From contig SNVD02013943.1 of the NCBI GenBank assembly GCA_013180625.2, forward strand, positions 186,001 through 250,000: a stretch of 64,000 nucleotides of DNA, given 5' to 3'. Below are positions 36,472-47,207 of this stretch, in pieces (within the stretch, counting starts at the first letter, position 1; every line of letters starts with the position of its first letter). The notes under the pieces were generated by a model that saw only the letters and a program-made list of their open reading frames with translations, did not search any database and was not told where the DNA came from. The position numbers and the translations under genes were made by a program. This DNA comes from Boswellia sacra. Taxonomy: Eukaryota > Streptophyta > Magnoliopsida > Sapindales > Burseraceae.

Positions 36472-39331
36472 GTCACCAGCTAAAGATAAGTTATTATAGC
36501 ATCTGAAGACTTACCTCAGGTATGCTCAGCAGCTCATGTATCTATCAATCAAACACTGGTGCGAGATAACACCATAGTACATTTTTAATGTTTTTGATAA
36601 TGCAGCTGAATCTAAGTGATTATGTTGACTTAAAAAGTCTTTGGAGTTACTGATTCATTGTTGACATAAATAGAAGTTCTTTTTTGTTTTCTTTTTAATT
36701 TCTTTTTTATTTCTTTCTCATAATCATGTATGGTTTTGCGAGCACGTTGAATTTCAGATAACTTATTTCTTTACTCTTGCAGTATCTGTGAAATATTTGA
36801 GACTCTTGGCTCCAGGGGAAGGCCTTATTGGCTTAAAATAATTTCTTGGTAAGTTGATTGGTTCATGCCTCACAATAGAATTATTACGACTCCTGTATGA
36901 GAAACATTGTGAAAACGAAAGAAAACAACTAAGCAAAAAGCAACTTTTCTTTTATTTAAGAGCGATGCTATTCTCACAAACTCATTTATACAAATTTGAA
37001 TAGTATTATTGAATCGCTGTCATATTATCCGCATCAATTAATATTAATTAAAATTTGATATTTATTTGTCCAATCAAACTATAACATGTTAGTTTGTATG
37101 AGTAGGCTTATATAGATAGTTTATAAGAATAGTATTACTCTTTCTTTAAAGTACCTTTAAAATACACGGATAAGGTATCTAAAAAATTAGTTATGTAATT
37201 TCACTTAGATTAGAAGGATACTTTGACTTCGCAAAATAATAATATGCTAACAATTAATGTACAGCTGATCATCTTTGGCATTTGCGTTATTGGGCAAAGT
37301 TTTGTAGCACTACCTTAACTCCATCAAATTATTTGTCGTTGAAGCAAATATTGTAATGGCAAGAATAAAAGGGACAATCGTTAATTGGATTCTTGATATC
37401 TGATGAGAAGATAAGGATAACTGGTAAAGTAAATAATTAACATAAACCCAAAGAGTTGTCTTAGGACCATTTTTTGAAGTGACTCTCCGAATGATTGTGT
37501 TGATAGAGTCAAATTTGTATGTGACGAATGGTTATGAAAACAAATTTCAGGGAATGAAAAATAATAATAAGAAACTTGGAGTCATGTAATGCCTTGACAC
37601 AGAGCGAAAGCTCTGCTTGGAGATAGTTATCTGGTTATCCGGAGGATCTCCTCATATGTAATGGACACTCCCTTTTTCTCTTTTATTTTTATCTCGAGCT
37701 GCTAATTTAGATTTTTTTAAAAATAATCGAAATAGGTTGAGTCCATTCAACTTGGTATGATCCAATTACATCTCTTAGCTTCTACCTTGATGCAGATTAC
37801 ATTGATCAGCTGGACGACGAGAACTGTTGACCCACTCATTCACTCTCAACATAACTTTTTTCCTTTTGAATTATCTGAACAAGATAGAAATACTGTCTTC
37901 TTGATATCTCTTAAACAATGATTTTACTTGTACAGAAAATTTATGGTCTTTCAAATCATGATATACCACTTGACCATTTCCAGAACTTGGCAATACTACA
38001 ACAAAAGGTAAAAGTACTTCCGTGGAAAATATATCATCGGAAGAAGTTCAAACGACTGAAACTTAAAGCTATTTTAAGTGATATGCCCGGTGCTAACCAT
38101 GCCTTTGAATGTCCTTGTTCTTACAAGACTATACTGCTGGTGTCAAGTCTAGTGTTGTAGATTTCGTGTCTCTATCAGTACTAATTTATGTTACGGTTCT
38201 GCAAAATTTTTAACGAGTCTCTTGTTCTATATATTTACTTTTAAGAAGTCTCTCCATTAGAATTTTTAGTACTTGGACAAATTTTTTTTTTTTTTTTAAA
38301 AAGCAGTAAAGAAACTTTAAATCATTCATCCTATATGGGGGGAGGAAATGACATATGCCGCGGAGGATAAACAAAAAGACAGCAACCAGAAAGAAGAGAA
38401 AAAGAGAAAGGAAGGAAAGAAAGAAAATATGACTGCAGGAAATCAATAAGTTTTCCATGAAAATAATTGTAAAGGGAAAGGGCAGAGATTTTTCAGATAT
38501 CAGATCATACGCATGATTTGCAATTGATTTAAGGGTAAACTTTTAAGATGATAATTGATCAAGTTTCTTAGAACGTTGTTCTCTTATGATTTCTATTTTC
38601 AGTTACCTTGGCACCTTCCAGCAATGCCAAATTTTGCACAGCTGATGGATTTTGTCAAGATTCTCCGATGATCGAAGTTGCAGAAGCTACCGAGCCATAT
38701 AAATTAAGAAAGAAGAACAATTCCGTGAACCAATGTGCTATTTTAATATCCAACACTGTTTTCTCCTCTCTGACTGCCAAGAACCATAATTAAAAAATTA
38801 GGAAAGTGACTCTTTGAATAATATGTAAGAGATTCAAATCTGTACGTGGCAAATCGGTGGCAAAAGAGAGTTCAATGGACGGAAACAAAATCTATAAGAT
38901 ATTCAAGGGAGCGCATGTGTTAGCTAGATGTCTTTGCGAGTACAGATGAAAGCCTTTGTAGAAATGGTTTGATGGGGCAATTTCTCTTTAAATTTATGTC
39001 AATAAACGACTGTCCAAGATCGGCCATAAAGAGAAGAATGTTTGAATCCAAGTGCCCTATCATTGGTTTTGTGGCGTGCGGCTGAGGAAGAGAGAGAGTG
39101 TGTGCATTCTCCTATGCAGATGGGAAGCTGTGGGGATCATCGCTCTCCAGTGGAAGGAAAGGTACTAGTAGCCATTTTATATTATTGATTGATTATGATA
39201 CATGGTTTATTTGTCTTTTACAATTTCATTATGTTGTGATTAAAAACAAAAGCTTTCGAGGCAAACAAAAATACTGACTCATCTTATCTCCTGGCCACTA
39301 TAGCTCTTTTCTCACTTAGCTTGATCAATAC
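36472..39331. other. Intergenic DNA with one MITE
   Basis: AT-rich. Open frames at 37918-38160 and 38608-38793 have no recognisable domain or splice context. A poly-T tract lies near 38281-38297. Confidence 0.5.
36960..37140. mobile_element. MITE, about 181 bp
   Basis: The left end is GAGCGATGCTATTCTCACAA and the right end, reverse-complemented, is GAGTAATACTATTCTTATAA. The flanks TTTATTTAA and TTTCTTTAA match at 8 of 9 bases, so a 9-bp TSD of Mutator style is likely. It has no coding capacity. Confidence 0.7.
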
Positions 39332-39339
39332 TATAAATA
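39332..39339 (+). promoter_or_regulatory. TATA box of the CLE-like gene
   Basis: TATAAATA lies 116 bases upstream of the first ATG of the CLE-like frame. The spacing is typical for a short 5' leader. Confidence 0.55.
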
Positions 39340-39447
39340 ACAGCCCTTACCACTTCATTCTCATCACTCAAGAGTACTTAAAACAACCATAGCAATTTGC
39401 TTGCCTCTTGCAATATAGAGTTTCAAACCTAGCTTGCTAGCATTGAA

Positions 39448-39569
39448 ATGGCTTGTTCTATTACGCGAGTTCTGATTCTCATTTTTGGTGTCTTTGCTAG
39501 CATCGAAATGGCTTGTCAAAGTTCTATTACGCGAGTTCTGATTCTCATTTTTGCTGTCTTCGTGATACT
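39448..39569 (+). repeat. 60-66-bp tandem duplication at the start of the CLE-like gene
   Basis: ATGGCTTGT...TCTATTACGCGAGTTCTG is repeated starting at 39508. The second copy has six extra bases (CAAAGT). Both copies are in frame, so the signal sequence is doubled. Confidence 0.92.
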
Positions 39570-39756
39570 AGTTGTCACGAGGGCAGAGGCAATATCCATA
39601 AAATGGAAGAAAATCCACAGCAGCCAACTTTTGCATGAACTTTGTTGCAACGATTCAAAACTAGAGCACTATCGACGGGATGCAGATCCCAACAGACAAT
39701 CACCTGAAGAGCCGGATCCTGCACATCACGGTGGTCCCTCGTCCTCGAAAACTTAA
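39448..39756 (+). CDS. Divergent CLE-like secreted peptide precursor
   Basis: This is a 102-residue intron-free frame. Residues 21-48 form a good signal peptide (RVLILIFAVFVILVVT core, likely cut after AEA). Residues 83-94 are RQSPEEPDPAHH, which shares eight of twelve positions with RLSPGGPDPRHH (R1, S3, P4, P7, D8, P9, H11, H12). Glu replaces the Gly pair, including Gly6, which is normally critical for CLE receptor binding. A short GGPSSSKT tail follows. Residues 1-20 are an imperfect duplicate of the signal-peptide start, so a second in-frame ATG at 39508 gives the more normal precursor of 82 residues. Which ATG is used is unknown. A CLE-derived or CLE-mimicking secreted peptide is the best reading. 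A neutral remnant is possible. Confidence 0.62.
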   Translation: MACSITRVLILIFGVFASIEMACQSSITRVLILIFAVFVILVVTRAEAISIKWKKIHSSQLLHELCCNDSKLEHYRRDADPNRQSPEEPDPAHHGGPSSSKT

Positions 39757-40151
39757 ACGTAAGTCGCTCTAGTCAGGTCTTTGGTCGCAAATGTTATCCC
39801 TATATATATTGTAATTAATATTACACACTTGTATGTGTAAGAGGTGTAAGAGGTGTAACAGCTCCCTTTATCTTCCAATAAATTGGCAATTAGCTTGTTG
39901 CTATATTCAAGACGGGTTTTCTATTTTTCTGTATTCAGTTCAAACGAAAATACTGTACTCATGATAAATAAAAGCGTGATGTACTTTGCTTCGGTAAAAT
40001 TTAAATAGATGATTTCTTCTATGCATTTTGCTAATGGGGTGAGAACCTGAACCTTGTTGAATTTTTATGAAAGTGCTCGGTGCCCGAGTGTATGTGCGGG
40101 CATGAGCACGTTTCTACAATTTGTTTATGTGCACTGGCTTGCTAGCATGAA
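39757..40151. other. 3' flank of the CLE-like gene
   Basis: No gene seen. GTGTAAGAGGTGTAAGAGGTGTAAC forms a short tandem repeat near 39835. The CACTA element begins at the right end. Confidence 0.5.
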
Positions 40152-40154
40152 TGA

Positions 40155-40320
40155 CACTACTACAAAATAGGGCTTATACTGCAACCATTTACCGCGGGCC
40201 TAAAGAAATGCGGTAAAAGATTGCATTCTGTGGCGGGCTACCACACATGCAGTAAAAGTTATGGGTTTTACTGCATTTTTTAGGCCCGCAGTAGAAAACT
40301 TTGTTGTTATATAAATATCA
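40155..40320. repeat. CACTA copy 2, left TIR and subterminal repeats
   Basis: Terminal CACTACTACAAAA is followed by units TTTACCGCGGGCC, ATGCGGTAAAA, GTGGCGGGCTACCAC and TTTAGGCCCGCAGTA. Confidence 0.85.
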
Positions 40321-40505
40321 GATTTCTTGTGCTTCCCTCTTTTTCGGCAATCCCCTCTCCCGCTTCTCTCTCATGCTTCCCGCTCTAATCGACTAATCCC
40401 TAATTTCTTTAGTCTCTCAAATTGCCCTCTCAAATCTCACACGGACAGGGGAAACTCCTTCCCTCAAGTTGTGATTCCTTCCCTCAAACCTCAATTTCGT
40501 GAATT

Positions 40506-40695
40506 TTGACGGCCGAGCAGCAAGCCTACGAGCAAGAACTTGATCAAAAGACGGCCTCTCTCAGTTGTTCGATCCAAGATCTACACCTCTCGCCGATTTC
40601 ACCCAACTCCTCCCTCACCTGCACGCCTACTCCCTTTCCTCCAATGTCACGCTCGCCCCCCAGCTCAACTCTTACTCTGCCACCCGTAAGCAGGT
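40506..40695 (+). pseudogene. Probable captured host exon, unknown gene
   Basis: A GC-richer block in AT-rich surroundings. One frame reads QQAYEQELDQKTASLS and another, one base shifted, reads FDPRSTPLADFTQLLPHLHA and continues with YSLSSNVTLAPQLNSYSATR. The block ends at a GT-like donor before a poly-T intron-like stretch. The composition and the coding look suggest a host exon with a frameshift. I do not recognise the protein. Confidence 0.45.
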
Positions 40696-43276
40696 TTTTT
40701 TTTTAACATTAAAGTTTGGGCTTTTGTTATCTGTATTTATGTTATTGTTCTTATCTTTGTCTTATTGTGTGCAAGTTTATATTTTTCATGAACCTTATGC
40801 AATTTCTAATGTAGGGTTCATTTGCTTTCATTTTGATTCTTACTTAGAAGTGTGAAAACACTGCTAGATGATATTCTCCTTTGTTGAAAGCGTAGATTGC
40901 ATTTTCCTTTTTTTTGTGTTTTTCAATTTTGTTTTCAGAGAACAATTTTGAAATCTATTTGCATTACTTGAAGTGGTAAATGATAATATATATCTCTCAT
41001 AAGGAACAGCCATGGTTTAATCTGCTTAGCATACTTGGTCTAATTTGTGGTCGAATTTGGTGTTTTTCTTCTGTTTAGTTTGAGTTCAATTGATCAGAAC
41101 CTTTGACTTGATTGTCTTCAAAATGCATTGCGCACACACTAATTCACATACTTATATATTTATTTATGTGTTGCTTCCATCTGCTTGACATACTAATCAA
41201 GAGGCCTTCCATCTTTTCTGTTTAGACATAGATTTAAAATTAACAGCACAGTCTTAAATGAAAAACAACGAGCCTGAGTCTGACTCGATCTTAAATTTTG
41301 CTCGTTGAATTGTCAAGAGGACAAAATAGATATTAATTGTATATTACAAAACTAGGGAATTAATGTTTGATTTATTAACAGGAAAATAATTTAGTACAAT
41401 AAACTAAATTGAAATTAATGCTTGAATTCAAATAGTGTACTAAGGAAAAAGTAAATCTCAACTAGAAGGGGAGAGTGGCTAAAGGGCATTAAACAAAAAT
41501 TGAACTAAAGCAAAAAGGTTTAGATGAGACTTTTACAAATTTAGGGGCTCTTCAAAACTTCTGGAAAACTGAATAATTTTGGGGGTGAGTACTTTCAAGA
41601 CTTCTAGTTGAATAATTTTGCAATAAGCTTAAAGATGATATTTCTTAATTTTTATTGGCATGTTAGAGTTTACCATTTGCTGGCATGGTAAAGTGATGGC
41701 TTTTTTAAATTCAGGAAGGGCATTGAAGTTAATGCCTAGGATCTTAACAAGTGCACGAAGATTTGGACTGCAAAACCTGTAAGCAATTTCACCTCTAACT
41801 GTATCTTTATAAACAAGACAATAAAGCCTTATATCTTTTAAAAGTTTGGTTAACCTCTCACTTATTTTGATCTCAATCAAATCTTTGTAGCCTCCCAAAG
41901 AGAGCCTTGGCATATTTACTCCTACTTGGTTTAATCAGCAACATTTTTGAGTATTGATGATGATCGAAAATTTGTAACTGGCACCAACTGCCATCAGGTA
42001 ATCATGCTTAGTAAATTCTTACAGCTTAATAACCAAAAATTACAATGAATGGTATTCTGATCAGATAATCCCCTTTTTTCTTTCCTTTGTTTGCATGGTA
42101 ATTTGTTTGCAGCTTCTCTCTTAGATCTTAGAATTTAGTAGAGCACTATTTCTGCTAGCTAGGACAACCAAGCCACAGCAAGACCTCATAAACTTCTTTA
42201 AAGCTAACAAGTTACCCAAAGAAAGAAACTGGTTACTGGCTTCTGCAATTGGTTTTGGTTTTCTTATTTTGGTAGTTTTCTCTACATCACTCATTGTTGA
42301 CAGATTATTTGGAGCCAAGGTTTGTTTAAAGAATTTCATTCTTTTGTCCTTTGTTGGTTTAAATATTCTTTTTATAATATCTGATGCTCTGCACTAACAG
42401 AATTCTGGAATGCAGCTTTCATGTGATTTTATTATGCTTTAATACCTAATAATTTATTATTTAATCTAGGTTTTAAGACTACTATGTGTTTCTGCCCTGT
42501 GTTTCTTGTTCATTGTTTATTGTTCGTAATAATTTATTGTTTCATTGTTTCTGTTTTCTATTTCTGGGTTTTTTTTAGCCTGGTGCTTGTGGCATGTTCT
42601 GTTTATTTGCACTCGTTTTGTTCTATATTGTTGTTTTAAACTATTATGTGGATACTTGGTGATTTTGTTCGACGAACGTTTGATTTTCTGTTATAATATT
42701 TGTTTTTGCAGTGGTTGCATGTGGACTTTATGCTTGATCTGATATGGGTTTCTGTTCCTCGCATTTGGGTTAATTCTATCATGTTAACTCTTCTGCCAAA
42801 GTAAGCCAGTGATTTAGTGTTTTATTTATGTTATATGATTATTTGCACGCTATATGATTATTTGTTTTGATTTTATGTTAGTGATCTATAGTATTCCTTT
42901 TGATCTGTTCAAATTAAACCAACAGCCTAGATGAAATGGAAAATTATATCAGATCTGTTAAAAAAAAAGAGGCCGAAATTGGAAAATTATATACTGTACG
43001 ACCCATTTTAAAGAACTTCAATTTAAAAGAAAAATTTTGTCTGGTAGGGTCTGGGCTGCATTAGACCTGTGAATAGGTCGACCCCTGTGTTTAAGCATAT
43101 TTAATACTTCTTTTTCTTTTTCATTACAATACATGTCGTTCGCTAAAAATGAAGTGAAATGGGCAATTTCCAGAATAATAATATTTATATGATTTAAAAT
43201 TTTAAACTGCGTGATTTTTGTTTCCCTTTAAACCAGCCAAATATATATAATCCAGCTTGCACACAGGGCAAATATG
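40696..43276. other. CACTA copy 2 interior with possible captured exons
   Basis: Mostly intron-like AT-rich DNA. A plus-strand block at about 42136-42320 reads SRALFLLARTTKPQQDLINF, then FKANKLPKERNWLLASAIGF and a hydrophobic membrane-like segment ending LIVDRLFGAK, followed by a GT donor. It is treated separately. A minus-strand frame at 41629-41913 (94 codons, PRLSLGGYKDLIEIKISERL) is coding-like but unrecognised. Confidence 0.45.
42136..42320 (+). pseudogene. Captured exon with a membrane segment, unknown gene
   Basis: The plus-strand frame has no ATG of its own. It reads into a hydrophilic stretch (TKPQQDLINFFKANKLPKER) and then about 20 hydrophobic residues (NWLLASAIGFGFLILVVFST), ending LFGAK directly before GTTTG, a possible donor. 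A pyrimidine-rich tract and TTTGCAG acceptor precede it at 42112. It looks like one internal exon of a membrane-anchored host protein. The identity is unknown. Confidence 0.5.
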
Positions 43277-43494
43277 TATAAACAGTAACTTCTGCTTGTT
43301 GCTGACAATTTTTTTGGCATTTCGAACCTGCCATACTTTTCACTTTGTTGTTTGATATCTAATTTCGAAGCTGTTTTCTGTGCATATGCATGCCTGTTTA
43401 TACAGGAGGAATACGAAGCAGATGATGAGCTGGGGAAGCTGGATTGTGGACATAGCTTTCATATTCAATGTATATAACAATGGCTTGCACAGAA
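43277..43494. repeat. Inverted repeat, left arm (218 bp)
   Basis: Reverse-complement of 43544-43761 with only a few mismatches, for example CAGGAGGAATACGAAGCAG versus CAGAAGGAATACGAAGTAG. It begins TATAAACAGTAAC and ends GCACAGAA. Confidence 0.95.
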
Positions 43495-43543
43495 TATCTA
43501 GTTTCAGGCCACCCCTGCAGCCTTGCACACAGGGCAAGCATTT
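43495..43543. other. Hairpin loop between the inverted arms
   Basis: 49 bases. On the minus strand they continue the RING exon (NACPVCKAAGVA then stop). TTGCACACAGGGCAA in the loop recurs just outside the left arm near 43258. Confidence 0.85.
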
Positions 43544-44055
43544 TTCTGTGCAAGCCATTGTTATATACATTGAATATGAAAGCTATGTCCACAATCCAGC
43601 TTCCCCAGCTCATCATCTACTTCGTATTCCTTCTGTATAAACAGGCATGCATATGCACAAAAAACAGCTTCGAAATTAGATATCAAACAACAAAGTGAAA
43701 AGTATGGCAGGTTCGAAATGCCAAAAAAATTGTCAGCAACAAGCAGAAGTTACTGTTTATAATTGAGTTCTTAAGTTTCCTAAGGCATCGACCCATCTCT
43801 TCTTCTTTCAATCCAGTACTTACATAACCAATTCTGTCACCCAGCTCGAGCAATTCCTTTATAAACACCATCAAAAGAATATTGCAAGATGGCACAAGAA
43901 AATTGTAGCAGAAAAATTGTAAGTAAGAAGTAACATAAAAAGCAGCATACCTCATATGTCATATTCTCAACATCAAGTCTCCAATCCCTAAAATGGTCAT
44001 GAGAATCCAATCTTCCTCCCATCATCAAACTGTTTTGGAGCAGCATTATCTGCAC
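43504..44055 (-). pseudogene. Captured RING-H2 E3 ligase fragment with introns
   Basis: Three exon-like blocks on the minus strand. Block 44055-43951 reads GGRLDSHDHFRDWRLDVENM then TYE and a GT donor. Block 43856 to about 43765 reads ELLELGDRIGYVSTGLKEEE. Block 43632-43504 reads DDELGKLDCGHSFHIQCI, then a stop, then QWLAQKNACPVCKAAGVA and a stop. The last block is the C-terminal half of a RING-H2 zinc finger (C-x-H-xxx-H-xx-C...CPVC). Together the blocks resemble the C-terminus of plant RING-H2 ligases of the MBR/HIP1/RHG1A group. Introns are retained, so genomic DNA was captured. A TAA interrupts the finger before QWLAQ, where lysine (AAA) is usual. It cannot encode a working ligase. Confidence 0.82.
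43544..43761. repeat. Inverted repeat, right arm (218 bp)
   Basis: The original-orientation copy. It is continuous with the rest of the RING-H2 fragment and covers part of the last exon and its preceding intron. Confidence 0.95.
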
Positions 44056-46495
44056 CTGGAAAGAATCAATTCTTAATTCCTCTTAAATATGAGGATGCAC
44101 ATAGTAATATTTTACATGAAAATAGCTGAAGCTGAATCTGCTGATAGTTGTAAGCTTGAACATATCTTCTCATCTTCCCTAACAGTTAATATATCTGTCT
44201 TATAGTTCTTCCAACAAAATTAAAGCTCAAACTTTGCATTTTTTGTTGGTTTCCTTCCAGAAGAAGATAAATAAAACTACTGTTATTAATAGTAATTTTA
44301 GGCACAAGATGTACAGGATGCTATGGAGCTTTTTTTTTCCCTTTTTGATAAGAAATTGAGCATCAATATTCATAACTGAACATTAATCTGTGAGCAATAT
44401 GTGTGCCTGATGTTAATGATGTATGTGTGCAAACAAATACACAGAAAAAACATTTTCAAAAGAACCTGCTCTTGTATCAGCACTGTAATACAAGTTTCAC
44501 ATTTAACAAAGACTGAAAACTGTATTATTTGTTAATCAACATCTCTTCCACTACAGAAACAATTTGCTGCAATATTTTAGCTCCCTGAAAGAGAAGAAAC
44601 TACAAAGATCTGAATGGTTTAAAGACAACAGCTTTTTTGTAAAATTTTGTATCTAATAGCTTTTTTGCAATTTTTGACTTTTCACTTTAAGTGGCCTGTT
44701 TAGCTTGAAAGTTGGGCTCAAATAGCATCACATATCTATTGAACTATAGGCATTCTTTTCTTCTGATTACTCATAGTGGATCATGGGTCCAATTTTTTTT
44801 TGTATCACATATATATTAACAAATAACAAAGATTTACATAAGTAAAACACAACCAAGTGTCCACATATTAAAATAAAGAAAGCCTTTCAGGGACAGTTTA
44901 TACAAACTAGCAAGTGTAATTTTGTATCACAATAAACAAAAGCCACTTAATGACCATAAATAACTAACCCCTTCCCAATTATGTACATATATGATCTGAA
45001 AGTATGAATAATCTGGTTCTCTTCACAATCTTGCATGAAATAGTCAGCTTCTAGTAGATTCAAAGCCATTAACTTCATGTTTGAAGATCTTTAGCTTACC
45101 TGTTGGTTGCTTTTGTAGGTGGTAACATTGTTCACTACCCTGGTCATCATTGCAAAAATTCTTGCCATAGTTTCTTCCACATTTGGATAATTTTGCGCAC
45201 GATAGTGGATTTCTCGCTACTTTCCTCCTAAGCTTTGTTTTACTGCCCTTCAACAGTTTAGTGGCTAGTTTCCTTTCTTCCTTCAGATTAGCACTTTAGT
45301 GCTTAAAACTATCTTCTATTCTATTATTTAACATGTTCCATGGCCAATCTCATCTGATATCTTGTAAAATGTATGTTAATATATGAATATTGTATGCATG
45401 TGAATGTTTCATGTAAATTTTATGTTAATAAGATGTTCTATGTTTCATGTAACTTGTATGTGAATTGATATTGTACACAAATACAACCCACAAATACAGC
45501 AAATTACTAGTACTATCTTGGCTGAATGAATAGAAAAATATTAAATTAAACATGGTGCACGATCAGATAATCTCATCATATTTACAGAATTGCTTAGTGA
45601 AAGCAGGGTGGTAAATGATATCAAACTCGTGGAAGCCAAGCTAAATGCCTAATCATTTTGAAGCAACTATTTTATTGACTTAGTTTACCATTAATTGTTA
45701 TTTTTCGAAGATAGTCAGAATAAGAATAGGAACAACACATCAAAAACATCTGTTGCTAATTATGCTTGATAATTAAAAACAGAATGTTGTGAAGTGTGCA
45801 TTGTCAACAATATAAATCAATTAAGCTCAATGCACAAGTCTTTATAGTTCTTTTGAAGGACTAGAAAAGTGTACCCCTAAGAAATGGCATCCTCGTATCT
45901 GGATAGGCAGCTACACACTGCCAAACAAAATAATACTCTAATTATTTTTGATGGGATTGAGATGCCTGCTGAAATGCATAAATTAAATTGCCTATATATA
46001 CTAGCTTATAAACAATATATCCATATCAAACATAAGAAATTTGGAAAGTTAGGCTTGTTAATATTTCTTTTAAATATCTATTCTAGTAATATTTCTTTTA
46101 AATATCTATTGAACTAGAAAAGAAATATGAGAACATAAGATAATTTTGGGAGCCCTTGGTGGGTCGAGGTTTGCTTTGTCCTAACTTTCACCAAAGAATT
46201 GAAAATGGAAAAACAACAATCTTCCTTTATCCTTAAGCTTTCCACCGTAGTCTATTATCTTTAACCACTAACCCAAGCAAAAAAAAAAAATAAAGAAAGA
46301 AAGAAAGAAGTCCTTACAAGGAACAAACTTCAAAGTTCTCATATATTCCAACCTTCTCCTTGGCACCTCACGTCATGTTTAAAATGCCAACTCACTTCCT
46401 AAACTAATTAACTTGTTAAATAAGTTTAATTTCAACTTACTACTTAAACAACTTATTGACATAAATTATATTTGTTTTAGTGAAGGAAAGTAGAC
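44056..46495. other. CACTA copy 2 interior, no gene assigned
   Basis: AT-rich. A minus-strand frame at 45044-45253 (69 codons, basic and Cys-containing) and a plus-strand frame at 45884-46117 have no recognisable domain. Short direct repeats of TTAATATTTCTTTTAAATATCTATT occur near 46057-46110. Confidence 0.45.
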
Positions 46496-47207
46496 ATGGA
46501 CAAGAGTTGGATTGACTTAGGAGACAGATTTTCCAAGCCATATCTGGACGGTGTGAATGCATTTCTAGATTTTGCATCTGAGAACGTAGTTGGTGGCACT
46601 AGAATTTACTGTCCATGTAAGAAGTTTTACAATCGGTATCTTATGAGTAGGGACGTAGTGAAAGACCATTTAATTTTGAATGGTTTTCTACCTAAGTACA
46701 AAAAGTGGACATTACATGGTGAGCCGTATATGCCTATAGAGTCTAATCAAAATTCTGAGACTCAACATTCAGAGTTTGGTTGTGATTCTATGGGTGATGA
46801 TATGGTCGGAATGATACATGATGCCATGGGAATTCCAAATATAAATTTTGGTGAAAGTAGTAGTACTCCATTGGATAATGATGTGGGGGCAGAGTTGAAC
46901 GAGGCATCAAAAGACTTCCTTAAGTTACTTGAAGATGCGAACTGTCCTTTGTATCCAGGATGTGAAAAGTTTACATCACTTTCCTTTGTTGTTCGTCTGT
47001 TGAATATGAAGATGTTGTGCGTATGGTCAGACACTTCAATGAATATGTTGTTAAAATTTTTGAAAGAAGTCTTTCCCCAAGAAGCAAAAATTCCTCCCTC
47101 TTACTATGAGGCTCAAAAAATAACTACAAAATTAGGATTTACATACAAGACTTGGGATGTATGTCCTAATAACTGTATGTTGTTTAGAAATGAGCATGAG
47201 AATCTTC
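46496..47207 (+). pseudogene. TNP2-type transposase N-terminus, truncated
   Basis: Begins at an ATG with MDKSWIDLGDRFSKPYLDGV. This is the Transpos_assoc domain found at the start of plant En/Spm transposases, with its cysteine-bearing IYCPCKKFYNRYL and HLILNGFLPKY. An acidic linker follows, then LLEDANCPLYPGCEKFTSLS and the start of the next conserved block (GFTYKTWDVCPNNCMLFRNE then HENLH). At this point TNP2 normally continues with a Cys-containing segment and the DDE catalytic core. Here it switches to a different gene. The frame stops at 47251. The product would be about 250 residues without catalytic function. It might still interfere as a binding-only protein, which is speculative. Confidence 0.85.

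Noticed and set aside
37918..38160. 80-codon frame after the Harbinger block
   Set aside because: ATG-started but without domain, splice context or conservation cues. It is probably random.
43340..43698. Several overlapping 70-86-codon frames on both strands
   Set aside because: They are mirror images generated by the inverted repeat. The real content is a RING-H2 fragment and its intron.
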